64,000 nt of DNA from VXNJ01 sp009840625. GTDB lineage: Bacteria; Chloroflexota; UBA11872; VXNJ01. Positions 1-9,247 of the stretch are shown here, one piece after another; the stretch's first letter is position 1, and each line of letters starts with the position of its first letter. The notes under the pieces are model-generated. The model had not been told where the DNA came from. It searched no databases and was given only the letters and a program-made list of their open reading frames with translations. The position numbers and the translations under genes were made by a program. The stretch spans positions 124,001 through 188,000 of the forward strand of contig OZ242304.1 of the NCBI GenBank assembly GCA_965207915.1, given 5' to 3'.

Positions 1-143
1 GGCTGGCGACCGACGAACGGAAACGATTGTTCGTAGCCGACTACGGCGCGTTCCGAGTCCAGATCTACCAGAAGCAGGCGATCGAGCTGAGCGCAGACCA
101 GATCGCCCCCGAGCGCCAGTCGCCGAGCCTCTCGGTCACTTAA
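1..143 (+). CDS. NHL-repeat (beta-propeller) protein, C-terminal end only
   Basis: An open frame (codons starting at base 3) runs in from the left edge and stops at TAA 141-143. The readable 46 residues include LFVADYGAFRVQIY, the signature of an NHL blade (a VADxxNxRVQ-type strand), followed by a short charged tail. NHL propellers are usually extracytoplasmic binding or scaffold domains, but nothing here shows the ligand. The start and most of the protein lie outside the window. The family call rests on one blade motif, so it is fairly safe for the fold and silent on function. Confidence 0.6.
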   Translation, partial: LATDERKRLFVADYGAFRVQIYQKQAIELSADQIAPERQSPSLSVT

Positions 144-283
144 TAGCCGGCCGAAAGGTCGCCACCAGGCCGCATGCATGTGTGCCACCGGGCGGCACGT
201 TTCGGCGCCTAAGCGCGCGGCAATAATTGCGGCGAATTGCCGGAATGCCTTCCGATCGAATCTCTCCCCGGCCGGACAAATCA

Positions 284-1600
284 ATGCCTACGCGTCTCGA
301 GCGATACACCCGGTCCCAACAGCTGTTTGAAGCCGCCCAGGACCTGGTGGCCGGCGGGATATCAAGTCAGCTGCGCCGCCAGGAACGCCCGGTCCCGCTC
401 TTCTTCGATCGCGCCAAGGAAGGGCGGATGTGGGATGTCGACGGGAACGAATACGTCGATTTCGTCCAGGGAATGGGGCCGAACCTGTTCGGTCACTCCC
501 CTGGATTTGTCACCGACGCGGTCGCAAAAGCCATCCGACGCGGGGTGGTGTACACCGGCCAGTTCGAGCGCGAATTGGAGGTCGCCGAAATGGTTCGCCG
601 CGCGGTGCCCCTTAAGGGGCCGGTGCGTTTCGCCAGTTCGGGGACCGAGATCCTGCAGCTGGTCATCCGCCTGGCCCGCGGCTATACCGGGCGCGACAAG
701 TTCGTGAAGTTCGAGGGCCATTACCACGGCTGGGCCGATTCGGTCAGCTACAGCTACCATCCGCCGCTGGCCGTGGCCGGGTCAGAAGCGGCTCCGACTC
801 CGGTTGCCGACTCCGCTGGAATGGATCCGGCCACCAGCGAGAACATCGTCGTCTGTCCCTGGAACGACACCGCCGCGCTGTCGCGGGCATTTGCCGACAA
901 CCCCGGCCAGATCGCCGGGGTCGTGATGGAGCCGTTCCTGCTGAACACCAACTTCGCCCCGCCGCGCGAAGGCTACTTGGAGGCGGCCCAGCGGGTGTGC
1001 GCGCGGGAAGGCGCGCTGCTGATATTCGACGAGGTGATAACCGGGTTCCGGGTGGCGCTTGGGGGCGCCCAGGAGCTGACCGGAATCACTCCCGATCTGG
1101 CGACTTACGCCAAGGCGATGGCCGGCGGTTTTCCGATCGCGATGCTGGTAGGTCGCCCCGACGTGATGGCCGTGCTCGGTGACGGCACCGTGAACCACGG
1201 CGGCAGCTTCAACTCGAACGTGGCCTCGATCGAAGCCGCCCACGCCAGCCTGTCGCACGTCATGGAGGACAGCGACCGCTTCTACGCGGACTTGAACCGG
1301 CGCGGGCAGGCGCTGATGGAGGGACTAAAAGCCGCCGCCGCTCGTACCGGTGCCAATCTGCGGGTTGCCGGGTTCGGCTCGGTATTCTCGACCGCATTCA
1401 CCGACCGGGCCCAGATCTTCAATTACCGCGATCACGCGCGGCATTGCGATGAGGACAAATATCAGCGCTTCCGCAGTTCCCTATTGGATCGCGGCGTGCG
1501 CATAGCCCCAAACGGGCGCTGGCACTTGGCCTCGACGCATACCGACGCCGACATCGAGCAGACTGTAGCGGCCGCCGATGAGTCCCTGCGCGCGCTTTGA
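284..1600 (+). CDS. Class III aminotransferase, glutamate-1-semialdehyde aminomutase-like
   Basis: PLP enzyme of fold type I, 438 residues. The N-terminal VAGGISSQLR matches the GGVxS(P)xR element of GSA aminomutases. FDEVITGFR (Asp near residue 249) contacts the PLP ring nitrogen, and ATYAKAMAGGFPI carries the Schiff-base Lys (about residue 277). The GHYHGW segment is also typical. Start: ATG 284 fits the family N-terminus; an in-frame ATG at 245 and a TTG at 227 lie upstream without a good ribosome site. No haem-pathway genes are nearby and there is an insertion around the middle of the protein, so it may be one of the many HemL-like paralogues acting on other amino compounds rather than true HemL. 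Class III membership is secure; the substrate is not. Confidence 0.88.
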   Translation: MPTRLERYTRSQQLFEAAQDLVAGGISSQLRRQERPVPLFFDRAKEGRMWDVDGNEYVDFVQGMGPNLFGHSPGFVTDAVAKAIRRGVVYTGQFERELEVAEMVRRAVPLKGPVRFASSGTEILQLVIRLARGYTGRDKFVKFEGHYHGWADSVSYSYHPPLAVAGSEAAPTPVADSAGMDPATSENIVVCPWNDTAALSRAFADNPGQIAGVVMEPFLLNTNFAPPREGYLEAAQRVCAREGALLIFDEVITGFRVALGGAQELTGITPDLATYAKAMAGGFPIAMLVGRPDVMAVLGDGTVNHGGSFNSNVASIEAAHASLSHVMEDSDRFYADLNRRGQALMEGLKAAAARTGANLRVAGFGSVFSTAFTDRAQIFNYRDHARHCDEDKYQRFRSSLLDRGVRIAPNGRWHLASTHTDADIEQTVAAADESLRAL

Positions 1601-1619
1601 ATCCGTTCGGCGGAGGCGC

Positions 1620-2570
1620 CTACCCGGCGATCGCGGCGCGGATGAACTCGTAGCGGCGCAGGTGCGACGCCTCGGTTGGCGGGGCCCCAAAATCATCGAA
1701 GGCGTGGGTAGCACCGGGATAGATTGCGATTTCGGCCCGGTTGCCGGCCGCGATCCAGCGCGCATGCATGAACAGGCTGTCGTCCAGCAGCGGGTCGGCG
1801 GTGCCGCAGCTAAATAGCGCCGGCGGCAGATCGTGCAGCGATGCCCGCAATGGCGAGACATCCGGATCGGTGCGGTCGGCGGACCTGAAGTAGCCGCGCT
1901 GCATCATCTCCATCGACTCCGGCCGCAGCACCAGACTGTTTCGCCCGATGATCCGGCGCGAAGGGGTGCCCCCGGCGAACTCGTACGCACCATACATAAG
2001 GTCGGCTCCTGACCAGCCGGCAAATCCATGCCGGTCGCGCAGGCGCAGCATCGTCACCGCGGACAGATTCGCTCCGGCCGATTCGCCGCCGATTAGCAGC
2101 CGCTCGGTGCCGAACCGCTCCGCCGAGTTCTCGATCAGCCAGAGGGCGGCGGCCTCGCAATCGTCCGGTGCCGCCGGGTAGGGGTTCTCGGGCGCGAGTC
2201 GGTAATCCACGCTCACCACCGCGATGCTGCATTCCTGGGCGCGGCGCCAGTGGTTCTCGTCCTCTAGGTCGGCGCCGCCGAATACCCATCCGCCGCCGTG
2301 AATGTGAAGGTATACGGCGTCGCAGCGATCGGGTACAAAAACCCGCAGCGGGATCGGGCCGGCCGGCCCGGGGCAACTCTCGTCGACCCCAACTTCCAGC
2401 CGCCGCTGCGGGCTCTGCCAGGGACTCCCCTCGCGGCGACGTCGCCGCAGGTAGGCAGGCGTGATTTCCTGGCCCGCCTCCTGGGCCATCAGGTCCTTCA
2501 GGCGGGAATTGAACGCACTCATTTCCGGGCTGATCGCCTCGGGGCGAAACTGGGCCGGGTCAATGCGCAC
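1620..2570 (-). CDS. Alpha/beta hydrolase fold-3 esterase (HSL/GDXG family)
   Basis: Predicted cytoplasmic carboxylesterase of 316 residues. The oxyanion-hole motif HGGG (about 91-94), nucleophile GGESAGAN (Ser about 164), acid GTADPLLDD (Asp about 259) and GATHAF (His about 289) form a complete HSL-type catalytic set. I chose GTG 2570 because GGGA lies just upstream and the protein then begins close to the family N-terminus; a TTG at 2666 would add 32 low-similarity residues. The gene converges tightly on the aminotransferase (19 bp gap), so they are not co-transcribed. Two related esterases occur at 20.5-22.5 kb. The substrate cannot be read from sequence. Confidence 0.85.
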   Translation of the reverse strand: MRIDPAQFRPEAISPEMSAFNSRLKDLMAQEAGQEITPAYLRRRRREGSPWQSPQRRLEVGVDESCPGPAGPIPLRVFVPDRCDAVYLHIHGGGWVFGGADLEDENHWRRAQECSIAVVSVDYRLAPENPYPAAPDDCEAAALWLIENSAERFGTERLLIGGESAGANLSAVTMLRLRDRHGFAGWSGADLMYGAYEFAGGTPSRRIIGRNSLVLRPESMEMMQRGYFRSADRTDPDVSPLRASLHDLPPALFSCGTADPLLDDSLFMHARWIAAGNRAEIAIYPGATHAFDDFGAPPTEASHLRRYEFIRAAIAG

Positions 2571-2788
2571 TGGGTTTCCCTTCTCGCTGAGGGCCGATGT
2601 CGGTGTCGGAGCACGGACTGTCTGGGCGGAGTCGGTCCGGTTCGAGCCGTCCCGGATCGGTGTCAATTTTCACCGGCGCCGACGCGCATGTCCGCCAAGT
2701 CAGCAAGTCGCGGTCGGAGTCCGGCCAATAATCGAGCCTGCGACGTGATACGCCCCCTTCCGGGGGCGCCGGGAGTTCAGCCGACCGC

Positions 2789-3877
2789 ATGCTGGAGATT
2801 GAGAGCGCCGTCCTCCACGGTTACAACCAACCGATTGCGGTCGAAGGGCTGGAGCTGGGCGATCCCGGCCGCGGGGAGGTCCTGGTTGAACTCAAGGCCA
2901 GCGGCGTCTGCCACTCCGACTGGCACGTGATCAAGGGTGACTGGTCGGATGTTCCTCCGCCCGTGGTCCTGGGACACGAGGGAGCGGGCATCGTCAGGGC
3001 CATCGGCCGGGGAGTAAACAGCGTCCGCGAAGGCGATCACGTGATCCTCTCCTGGATGCCGAACTGCGGTCGCTGCGAGGCGTGCCAGCATGGGCATCCC
3101 AACGTTTGTTACGACCCGCCGCCAAGCACGGCTTCGGCCCGCTCACCGCTAACCGGCCAGGACGTGCCGTTCCTGTACGGGGTGGGCTCGATGTCGACGC
3201 ATTCGCTCGTGAACGAAAACGTGGCCATACCTATCGACAAATCGATGCCCTTCGCGCAGGCCTCGCTCATCGGCTGCGGCGTCACGACCGGGGTCGGCGC
3301 TGTCATCAACACCGCCCGGGTTCGGCCGGGCTCGACGGTTGCGGTGTTCGGGGCCGGCGGCGTCGGCTTGTGCGTCGTGCAGGGCGCCGTGATAGCCGGA
3401 GCTGCCACGATCATCGCGGTCGACCTGCTGGATGACAAGCTTGAGCGGGCCCGGCGAATGGGCGCCACCCATACCGTCAACGCCGGCGAATGCGACCCGG
3501 TCGAAGCGATCCGGGAACTGACCGGAGGCCTAGGGGCCCACTACGCGTTCGAAGCGATTGGCCTGGTCCCCGAACCGTTCGTCCAGGCGATACGTGCGAC
3601 CAGGACCCGCGGCACGACTGTCTGGGTCGGCCATGCCCCGGAAAACACTCCGGTCACGCTGGACGCCCACGACCTGATGTTTGAGAAGACCGTGATCGGA
3701 TCGATGTACGGCAGCGCCCGGCCGCGGATCGACTTCCCCCGGATGGTTGCTCTTTATCAAGCCGGCAGGTTGAACCTGGACGGATTGATCACCCGCAGCT
3801 TTCCCCTCGGCCGGGTCAACGAAGCCTTCCGGTTGTTGGCCGAGGGCAAGGTCGCACGCAGCGTCCTGACCCTTTAG
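2789..3877 (+). CDS. Zinc-dependent alcohol dehydrogenase (MDR superfamily)
   Basis: NAD(P)-dependent medium-chain alcohol dehydrogenase, 362 residues. Catalytic-zinc ligands are visible as C41 (GVCHSDWH), H63-E64 (GHEGAG) and C163 (LIGCGVTTG). The four-Cys structural zinc lobe is CGRCEACQHGHPNVC (C93, C96, C99, C107). The Rossmann motif FGAGGVG spans about 187-193. The overall pattern (ALIGCGVTTGVGAV, KTVIGSMYGSARP) places it near class III / NDMA-dependent or aryl-alcohol dehydrogenases. It is monocistronic and faces rarA, with a hairpin between. The exact alcohol or aldehyde substrate is unknown. Confidence 0.9.
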   Translation: MLEIESAVLHGYNQPIAVEGLELGDPGRGEVLVELKASGVCHSDWHVIKGDWSDVPPPVVLGHEGAGIVRAIGRGVNSVREGDHVILSWMPNCGRCEACQHGHPNVCYDPPPSTASARSPLTGQDVPFLYGVGSMSTHSLVNENVAIPIDKSMPFAQASLIGCGVTTGVGAVINTARVRPGSTVAVFGAGGVGLCVVQGAVIAGAATIIAVDLLDDKLERARRMGATHTVNAGECDPVEAIRELTGGLGAHYAFEAIGLVPEPFVQAIRATRTRGTTVWVGHAPENTPVTLDAHDLMFEKTVIGSMYGSARPRIDFPRMVALYQAGRLNLDGLITRSFPLGRVNEAFRLLAEGKVARSVLTL

Positions 3878-3956
3878 CAAACGCGGCCGCAAATGGACCC
3901 GGCACGAGGGGAAGAGGCCGACCCGACCGCATCCGGGGTGCAGCACTGGTCGAATC

Positions 3957-3987
3957 GATCACCGCGACCGAGCCGGTATCGGTGATC
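3957..3987. terminator. Inverted repeat between convergent adh-like and rarA genes
   Basis: GATCACCG (3957-3964) and CGGTGATC (3980-3987) are perfect 8-bp arms around a 15-nt loop. They lie between the stop of the alcohol dehydrogenase and the stop of rarA, touching the latter. The position suits a bidirectional terminator. No strong T-run follows, so intrinsic termination is only plausible. Confidence 0.35.
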
Positions 3988-5341
3988 ACCCCGCCGTAGG
4001 TTCCTCGCCCGGGGCGCCGGGGTCGAACTCCGTGAGGGACCTGGACGGAGCGTCGCGCTCGGTCGGCTCGTAGAACTCCGCGTCCCGCAACGCGTCGGGG
4101 AGGTGCTGCTGGGGAGCTATGGCGCCGCCGAAATCGTGCGCGTACAGGTAGCCGCGGCCGTAGCCGTGCTCGGCCATCAAGCCGGTCGCAGCGTTCCGCA
4201 GGTGCAGCGGAACCGGGATCGCGCCCAGATCGCGGACCGAACTGGCCGCCGCCGAGTACGCCTTCATCGCCGAATTGCTCTTTGGGGCTCGGGCCAGGTA
4301 GATCGCGGCCTCGGAGAGCACCAGCGAGCATTCGGGCATCCCGATCAGGTGCGTCGCCTGCTGGGCGGCTACCGCGATCGGCAATGCCTGCGGGTCGGCC
4401 AGGCCGACGTCCTCGGCGGCCAGGATGACGATTCGGCGGGCCACGAACATCGGGTCTTCGCCGGCTTCGAGCATGCGGGCCAGCCAGTAGACCGCCGCCT
4501 GGGGGTCGGATCCGCGGACCGACTTGATGAACGCCGAGATGGTGTCGTAGTGGGCGTCGCCGCCCTTGTCATGGGGAAGGGCCCGCTGCACGACCGCCTT
4601 GATGGTTTCGCGGTCCACCTTGCTGCCGCGGGCCGCGGCATCTTGGACGGCGACCTCGAGCGCGTTCAGAGCAACCCGCGCGTCGCCCGCGCCAATCGCG
4701 GCCAGCGCCTCGATCGCCCCGTCCTCGACGTGCGGGGGCTCGGACCCCAGACCGCGGCTGCCGTCTTCAATCGCCCGGCGCAGCAATTCCTCGATTTCGG
4801 TAAGTCCGAGCGGCTCCAGCTTCAACACCCGGGCGCGGCTGAGCAGCGGCGCGATCACCTCGAACGAAGGGTTCTCGGTGGTGGCTCCGATAAGGGTGAT
4901 CGTTCCCTCTTCGACGGCCGGCAGCACCGCGTCCTGCTGGGCCTTGTTGAATCGATGGATTTCGTCGATGAAAAGCAACGTCTGGGTCTTGAACATCCCG
5001 CGCTCGGCCTCGGCGCCGGCGATGATCTTGCGCAGGTCGGCAACTCCGCCGGAAACGGCCGAGAGCGTGGCGAAACGTGCATCGCTGTGGCGGGCGATCG
5101 CCCGGGCGATCGAGGTTTTGCCGCTGCCCGGCGGCCCCCAGAGGATGCAGGAGGGCAGCTTTCCGGCCTCGACGGCACGACGCAGGGGGGCGTCGGGACC
5201 GACCAGGTGGTCCTGGCCGACCACCTCGTCCAGGGTGCGGGGTCGCATTCGGGCGGCCAGTGGCGCCGAACGGTCGCTTTGGGGTGAGGTTTCGAACATT
5301 CCGCGCATCTTGGGGTCGGTTCCGGACCGCGATCTGGCCAT
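3986..5341 (-). CDS. rarA: Replication-associated recombination protein A (RarA/MgsA AAA+ ATPase)
   Basis: AAA+ clamp-loader-like ATPase acting at stalled replication forks, 451 residues. RPRTLDEVVGQDHLVG (about 34-48) is the family N-terminal signature. Walker A GPPGSGKT is at 69-76, Walker B LLFIDEIHRF at about 122-131 and sensor-1 GATTENPSF at 152-160. The C-terminal half carries the RarA tetramerisation region (KSVRGSDPQAAVYWLARM, EDVGLADPQAL). ATG 5341 is the first start, followed by a disordered, charged 30-residue extension. This is the only clear housekeeping gene in the window and could anchor taxonomy. It sits alone on its strand next to a divergent SDR gene. Confidence 0.96.
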   Translation of the reverse strand: MARSRSGTDPKMRGMFETSPQSDRSAPLAARMRPRTLDEVVGQDHLVGPDAPLRRAVEAGKLPSCILWGPPGSGKTSIARAIARHSDARFATLSAVSGGVADLRKIIAGAEAERGMFKTQTLLFIDEIHRFNKAQQDAVLPAVEEGTITLIGATTENPSFEVIAPLLSRARVLKLEPLGLTEIEELLRRAIEDGSRGLGSEPPHVEDGAIEALAAIGAGDARVALNALEVAVQDAAARGSKVDRETIKAVVQRALPHDKGGDAHYDTISAFIKSVRGSDPQAAVYWLARMLEAGEDPMFVARRIVILAAEDVGLADPQALPIAVAAQQATHLIGMPECSLVLSEAAIYLARAPKSNSAMKAYSAAASSVRDLGAIPVPLHLRNAATGLMAEHGYGRGYLYAHDFGGAIAPQQHLPDALRDAEFYEPTERDAPSRSLTEFDPGAPGEEPTAG

Positions 5342-5510
5342 GGGTCAGGATAGTGCCCGCGACCGGATATCGGGCCGGTTGCCGGTCCCCGGGGCCGGAA
5401 TCAGGATGCGCCAACGGCGCCTCCAGCGATGTCCGGGCAGGCAATACACTGAGAATTCGTGTACCGGTCCGGTCAGACCCGGCGGACAGCAGCGGATGGA
5501 GATTGACTAC

Positions 5511-6248
5511 ATGCGGCTCAGTGGCAAATCGGTGATCGTGACCGGCGCGGGTCGCGGCATCGGGCGCGCGATTGCCATCGCGTATGCGCGCGAGGGCGCC
5601 GGTGTCTGCCTGGCGGCCAGAACCGAATCGCAGATTCGATTGGTGGCCGAAGAGATCGAAGCTGCAGGCGGTCGGGCAATCGCTGTCCCGACCGACGTGG
5701 CCGATTGGGACTCGGTCCAAGCGATGGTGGGGGGTGCGGTGAACGCGTTCGGCGGCCTGGACATTGCGGTGCTCAACGCCGGGGTGTTGCTGGACGGCGG
5801 CCGCACGCTGGAAGAGAGCGTGATCGACGACTGGCGCCGAACGATCGAAGTCAACCTCATCGGCGCCTACCTCTGCGCCAAAGCCGTCATCCCGCCGTTG
5901 AAGGCGCGCGGACAGGGCAAGATCATCATCACCGGTTCCGGCAACGGCCACCACGGCCGGGTGCGGGGTTCGTCTTACGGGGCTTCGAAAGCGGGACTAT
6001 GGATGGTCACGCGGATTCTGTCCGAGGAATTGCTGGAAGACAGGATCGACGTAAACGAGATCGTGCCCGGACCGGTTTACACCGAGTTGGCCCGCGAGCT
6101 GGTGTCAGATCCGGCAACGCGTTTCGCCGCATCCGGCGAGTGGGCCAAGCAACCCGAAGAACTGGTGGACGTGGCCATGTTTCTGGCCACCCAGCCCAGT
6201 CCGGGCCCGACCGGCCAGTCGTTCAGCCTGCTGCGACGCCCGCTGTAG
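5511..6248 (+). CDS. Short-chain dehydrogenase/reductase (classical SDR)
   Basis: NAD(P)H-dependent oxidoreductase of 245 residues. The cofactor motif TGAGRGIG (11-18), NAG (89-91), catalytic Ser143 (TGSG), Tyr156 and Lys160 (YGASK) are all present. The C-terminal part has the PGPVYTE substrate-loop region. ATG 5511 has GGAG 8 nt upstream; ATG 5496, five codons earlier, is in frame but less well placed. It is the only gene on its strand here, divergent from rarA (about 170 bp) and convergent with the Rieske gene. The enzyme class is certain and the substrate is unknown. Confidence 0.9.
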   Translation: MRLSGKSVIVTGAGRGIGRAIAIAYAREGAGVCLAARTESQIRLVAEEIEAAGGRAIAVPTDVADWDSVQAMVGGAVNAFGGLDIAVLNAGVLLDGGRTLEESVIDDWRRTIEVNLIGAYLCAKAVIPPLKARGQGKIIITGSGNGHHGRVRGSSYGASKAGLWMVTRILSEELLEDRIDVNEIVPGPVYTELARELVSDPATRFAASGEWAKQPEELVDVAMFLATQPSPGPTGQSFSLLRRPL

Positions 6249-6273
6249 CGGCGGCCAAACTCTTGTGCGAAGC

Positions 6274-6285
6274 GACCCCGGGGTC
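6274..6285. repeat. 12-bp perfect palindrome between convergent genes
   Basis: GACCCCGGGGTC sits in the 41-bp gap between the SDR stop and the Rieske-protein stop. It has no loop, so it is a weak terminator candidate and could equally be chance in GC-rich DNA. Confidence 0.25.
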
Positions 6286-6289
6286 CGCC

Positions 6290-8041
6290 TTAGGCACCCC
6301 CGTGAAGATCCTCGCCGCGCAACAGCCGGGCGGCAATCTCGTAAGTCTGCCCGAGTGACCTCACCGTCGGCGAGTGGGCCGAAAGGTAACGGGCGGCGGC
6401 GATGAGGAAGTGGCCGGCGCAGGCGCTCGCGGCGAACTGGCGGTACTGGCGCACCGCGGCCTCGTACATCTGGAAAGAATGGAATCCGGCATCCTCGCGC
6501 AATAGCGCGTGACCCAGCACCGCAACCACCTCGTCGGCCCGTCCGGCGGCGATCATGTCGGCGACGACCTGGCCGGCGACGTCTACGTGGCCCTGGGCGT
6601 CAAACGCCGCCAGCAGGTCAACCCCCGACGCCGGGCCCGTCCCGGGAACCGGAACCGCCTGCTTGGGCACGTTCAGGAACCGGTCCAGGTGCACCGACAT
6701 CGCGCCGTCGAATATCCCGCGCGCCAGCAGGTTCGAAGGCGCGCGGCGCAGCGCCTGGTCGACCGCGTTGGCGTAGGTGAAGGTGTGCAGGACCGTTTCC
6801 CAGTCGCCGAATTCGTTGCTGGTGCCGAAATGGATCAATCGCCGGGCGGCCGCGTAGGCGACCGACGCTGAAAGGTCGGTCAGGGCAACTCCTTCGCCTA
6901 CCAGGCGGCAGAGTTCGTCCAGGACGGTCCGCGGTTCGCCGTCCAGCATCAGATCGGCCAGCTCCTGGTGTCCGTCCCAGCGCCCCCGCCGGCCGTTGGC
7001 GTCGAATCTGCTTGCAATGAGTCCATCAAGTTGCTCGTGCACGGCAAATAGCATCCCGGCCAGGTCGGCCGGCATGCGCCAGCTGGCGTTTTCCTCCATG
7101 CGGGCGGCGTTTACCAGGTTTCCGCCGGGCACCAGCGCCGGGAGGATCTCGCCGGCTTCATCCCAGCCAACATGGTCGAGCAGCTCGAACGACTTGTTGG
7201 CAAAGTCCAAAGTGTGGCCTCCGCCCATGTAGAGGTGATCGGTACAGGCGGCGGTGACGATGCCGGCGAGTACCTCAGGTTCGAATCCCAGATAGGCGGC
7301 GGTGCGAATGACCCGTTCGGCGGCATTGGCCGATCGCAGGTCTACGAACCGGCGGAACCAATCCAGGTACCGATCCGCACTGCGCTCGCTGGTCTGAAGC
7401 GGGTCGAGGTAGAAGTTCGGTGCCTGGTCGGTGGTGTCAGAAGCCACCGCCACGACACCGTGATACAGGGCCAGCGGACGATCTTCGCCGGACAATTCGG
7501 GAAGCACATTCGCCATTGCCGCCAGGATGGTGAGTCCCGGCGACCAGCCATCCGAACGGTTGCGGATGCCGAACTTGGCCGTGCGGGAAACGACGTCGGC
7601 GGATGCATCCACGCTGCAAAGTCCGATCACCGATTTGGCCAGGACCAGGCGGATGTTCTGCTCCAGCCCCTCCGAGAGCTTGCCTGCCCAGCGGCCGCGC
7701 TGGTCGGTCTCAATTGGCTCCGGATCCAGCCACACCGAATCGTCCTCTACCCTGGTCCGGAACGGCGTGACGTCGTCGGCGAACGGGTCGAAGGTGCAGC
7801 CGCCGGCCAGATCGAACTTGGCATGATGCCAGTGGCAGGTCAGGATCCCGTCGCTGACCGTGCCGCGGGACAGCGGGAAGCCCATGTGGGGGCAACGGTT
7901 GTCGACCGCGTACACGGTCCCCTCCGACTCCAGCACCAGGACGGTGCGCCCGTTGGCCGCGACCACCCGGCTCCCTTCGCGCCGCAACTCGCTTAACGGG
8001 CAGACTCGGATCCAGCCTGCCTCATCCTGCATATTTCGCAT
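6290..8041 (-). CDS. Rieske [2Fe-2S] protein with large helical C-terminal region
   Basis: 583 residues. The first about 110 residues form a ferredoxin-type Rieske domain: C50-P-H52 and C69-HW-H72 are the four iron-sulfur ligands, within NRCPHMGFPLS and ILTCHWHHAKFDLAGG. The remaining about 470 residues are not a ring-hydroxylase catalytic domain: I see no Asp/His2 iron triad and the segment looks almost wholly alpha-helical, with several conserved-looking His (LALYHGVV, TDHLYMGGGH, VLHTFTYANAV). No membrane segment is visible, so it is probably cytoplasmic. It is last in a minus-strand series after SDR and two permeases. I do not recognise the C-terminal domain. A redox role is supported, the reaction is not. 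Confidence 0.8.
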   Translation of the reverse strand: MRNMQDEAGWIRVCPLSELRREGSRVVAANGRTVLVLESEGTVYAVDNRCPHMGFPLSRGTVSDGILTCHWHHAKFDLAGGCTFDPFADDVTPFRTRVEDDSVWLDPEPIETDQRGRWAGKLSEGLEQNIRLVLAKSVIGLCSVDASADVVSRTAKFGIRNRSDGWSPGLTILAAMANVLPELSGEDRPLALYHGVVAVASDTTDQAPNFYLDPLQTSERSADRYLDWFRRFVDLRSANAAERVIRTAAYLGFEPEVLAGIVTAACTDHLYMGGGHTLDFANKSFELLDHVGWDEAGEILPALVPGGNLVNAARMEENASWRMPADLAGMLFAVHEQLDGLIASRFDANGRRGRWDGHQELADLMLDGEPRTVLDELCRLVGEGVALTDLSASVAYAAARRLIHFGTSNEFGDWETVLHTFTYANAVDQALRRAPSNLLARGIFDGAMSVHLDRFLNVPKQAVPVPGTGPASGVDLLAAFDAQGHVDVAGQVVADMIAAGRADEVVAVLGHALLREDAGFHSFQMYEAAVRQYRQFAASACAGHFLIAAARYLSAHSPTVRSLGQTYEIAARLLRGEDLHGGA

Positions 8042-8211
8042 CGCCGATCGCCTTCCCGCTCCCTTGGAGCGCTGGCGCGCCTACCGGCCGTCGGTTGTAT
8101 TGTTTGGCCGGCGCGCTCGCTCCGCTAGCCGTCTTGCCCCTCTGGTTCTTTATACGGGAACCCTCTATGTCCGGTTGCCAGGGACAGCCGGCAGGTTGGT
8201 GGGCCAGGACC

Positions 8212-9159
8212 CTAGTAAGAAATCTCGTACCCGAGAAGTTTCGAATTGATGAGAGTGATGACCCCGATGACCAAGAACAGCAGGAAGGACAACGCCGCCG
8301 CAAAACCCATGCGCAGGTTGGTGAAAGCTTCCTCGTATATGAGCAGCACGATGGTTACGGTCGAATCTATCGGCCCGCCACAGCCGGTTGAGGGGTTCGG
8401 GCAGGCCATGATGAACACCTGCACGAACATCTGCAGTGCCCCGATGAAGTAGACGATGACCACGAAGTAGGTGGTGGGGGCCAGCAGCGGGATCGTGATC
8501 CGGAACAGCTGGGAAATCCTTCCCGCCCCGTCGATCTCGGCCGCCTCGTAGAGGTGGGGAGGGATGCCCTGCAGGCCGGCCAGGTAGATGACCATGTTCA
8601 GGCCCATGTTCTTCCAGATGCTCATGATGATGATGGCCAGCATGGCGGTCTCTGGTCCGCGCAGCCACTTCGAGGTCGGCAGGTCGAATGCCCGCAATAC
8701 TTCGTTGGCCAGCCCGAACTGGGGTTCATACATCCAGAGCCAGATCAGCGAGACAGATACGAAGGACGAGACGACGGGCATGTAGAACATGGCCCGGAAG
8801 AAGTAGATCCCGCGGACCGCGCGATTGACCAGCACCGCCAATAACAGCGACGTGATGACTCCGGCCGGTACGGTCCCGAACGCGAAGTAGACGGTGTTGC
8901 GGATCGCGGGAAACAGGCGCGGTTCCTTGGCCAGCAACCGGTAGTTCTTCAAGCCCTCGAATTCGGGCGCGGTCAGCAAGTCGTAGTCGTTGAAGGAGTA
9001 GTAGAACGCCCCGACGATCGGAACGATGACGAACACGCTGATGAAAATGATCGACGGAAGAACGAAAAGATAAGAGGTGGGCCCGCCACGGTAGGTCAAT
9101 CCCAATCTCCGGCGCAGATTCGTCTGCCAGGAGCTTTGAACCGTACCCGCCGTTTGCAT
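8212..9159 (-). CDS. Carbohydrate ABC transporter permease, MalF/UgpA type (copy 1)
   Basis: Inner-membrane permease of 315 residues with six predicted helices. The binding-protein-dependent transport signature (EAA loop) EAAEIDGAGRISQLF sits about 110 residues from the C-terminus, where the ATPase docks. The start at ATG 9159 has GGAGGG upstream and aligns with copy 2. By eye it differs from the adjacent copy by about 20 of roughly 300 residues, mostly conservative. No MalG-type partner, ATPase or binding protein lies next to it, so the pair must use partners encoded elsewhere or form a heterodimer of two very similar subunits. The sugar or glycerol-phosphate-like substrate is inferred only from family. 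Confidence 0.9.
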   Translation of the reverse strand: MQTAGTVQSSWQTNLRRRLGLTYRGGPTSYLFVLPSIIFISVFVIVPIVGAFYYSFNDYDLLTAPEFEGLKNYRLLAKEPRLFPAIRNTVYFAFGTVPAGVITSLLLAVLVNRAVRGIYFFRAMFYMPVVSSFVSVSLIWLWMYEPQFGLANEVLRAFDLPTSKWLRGPETAMLAIIIMSIWKNMGLNMVIYLAGLQGIPPHLYEAAEIDGAGRISQLFRITIPLLAPTTYFVVIVYFIGALQMFVQVFIMACPNPSTGCGGPIDSTVTIVLLIYEEAFTNLRMGFAAALSFLLFLVIGVITLINSKLLGYEISY

Positions 9160-9247
9160 CTGCGCCCTCCGCCCGCCTGCCTGCACTACTGACGGTTGAC
9201 CTAGAAAACCGCGTTGGCCTAAAAGGTTAAGTGCTGTCCAAATCGAG

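Noticed and set aside
4103..5287. 394-residue plus-strand open frame
   Set aside because: It is antisense to rarA. rarA has full motifs and the antisense protein has Gly/Arg/Asp-rich biased composition.
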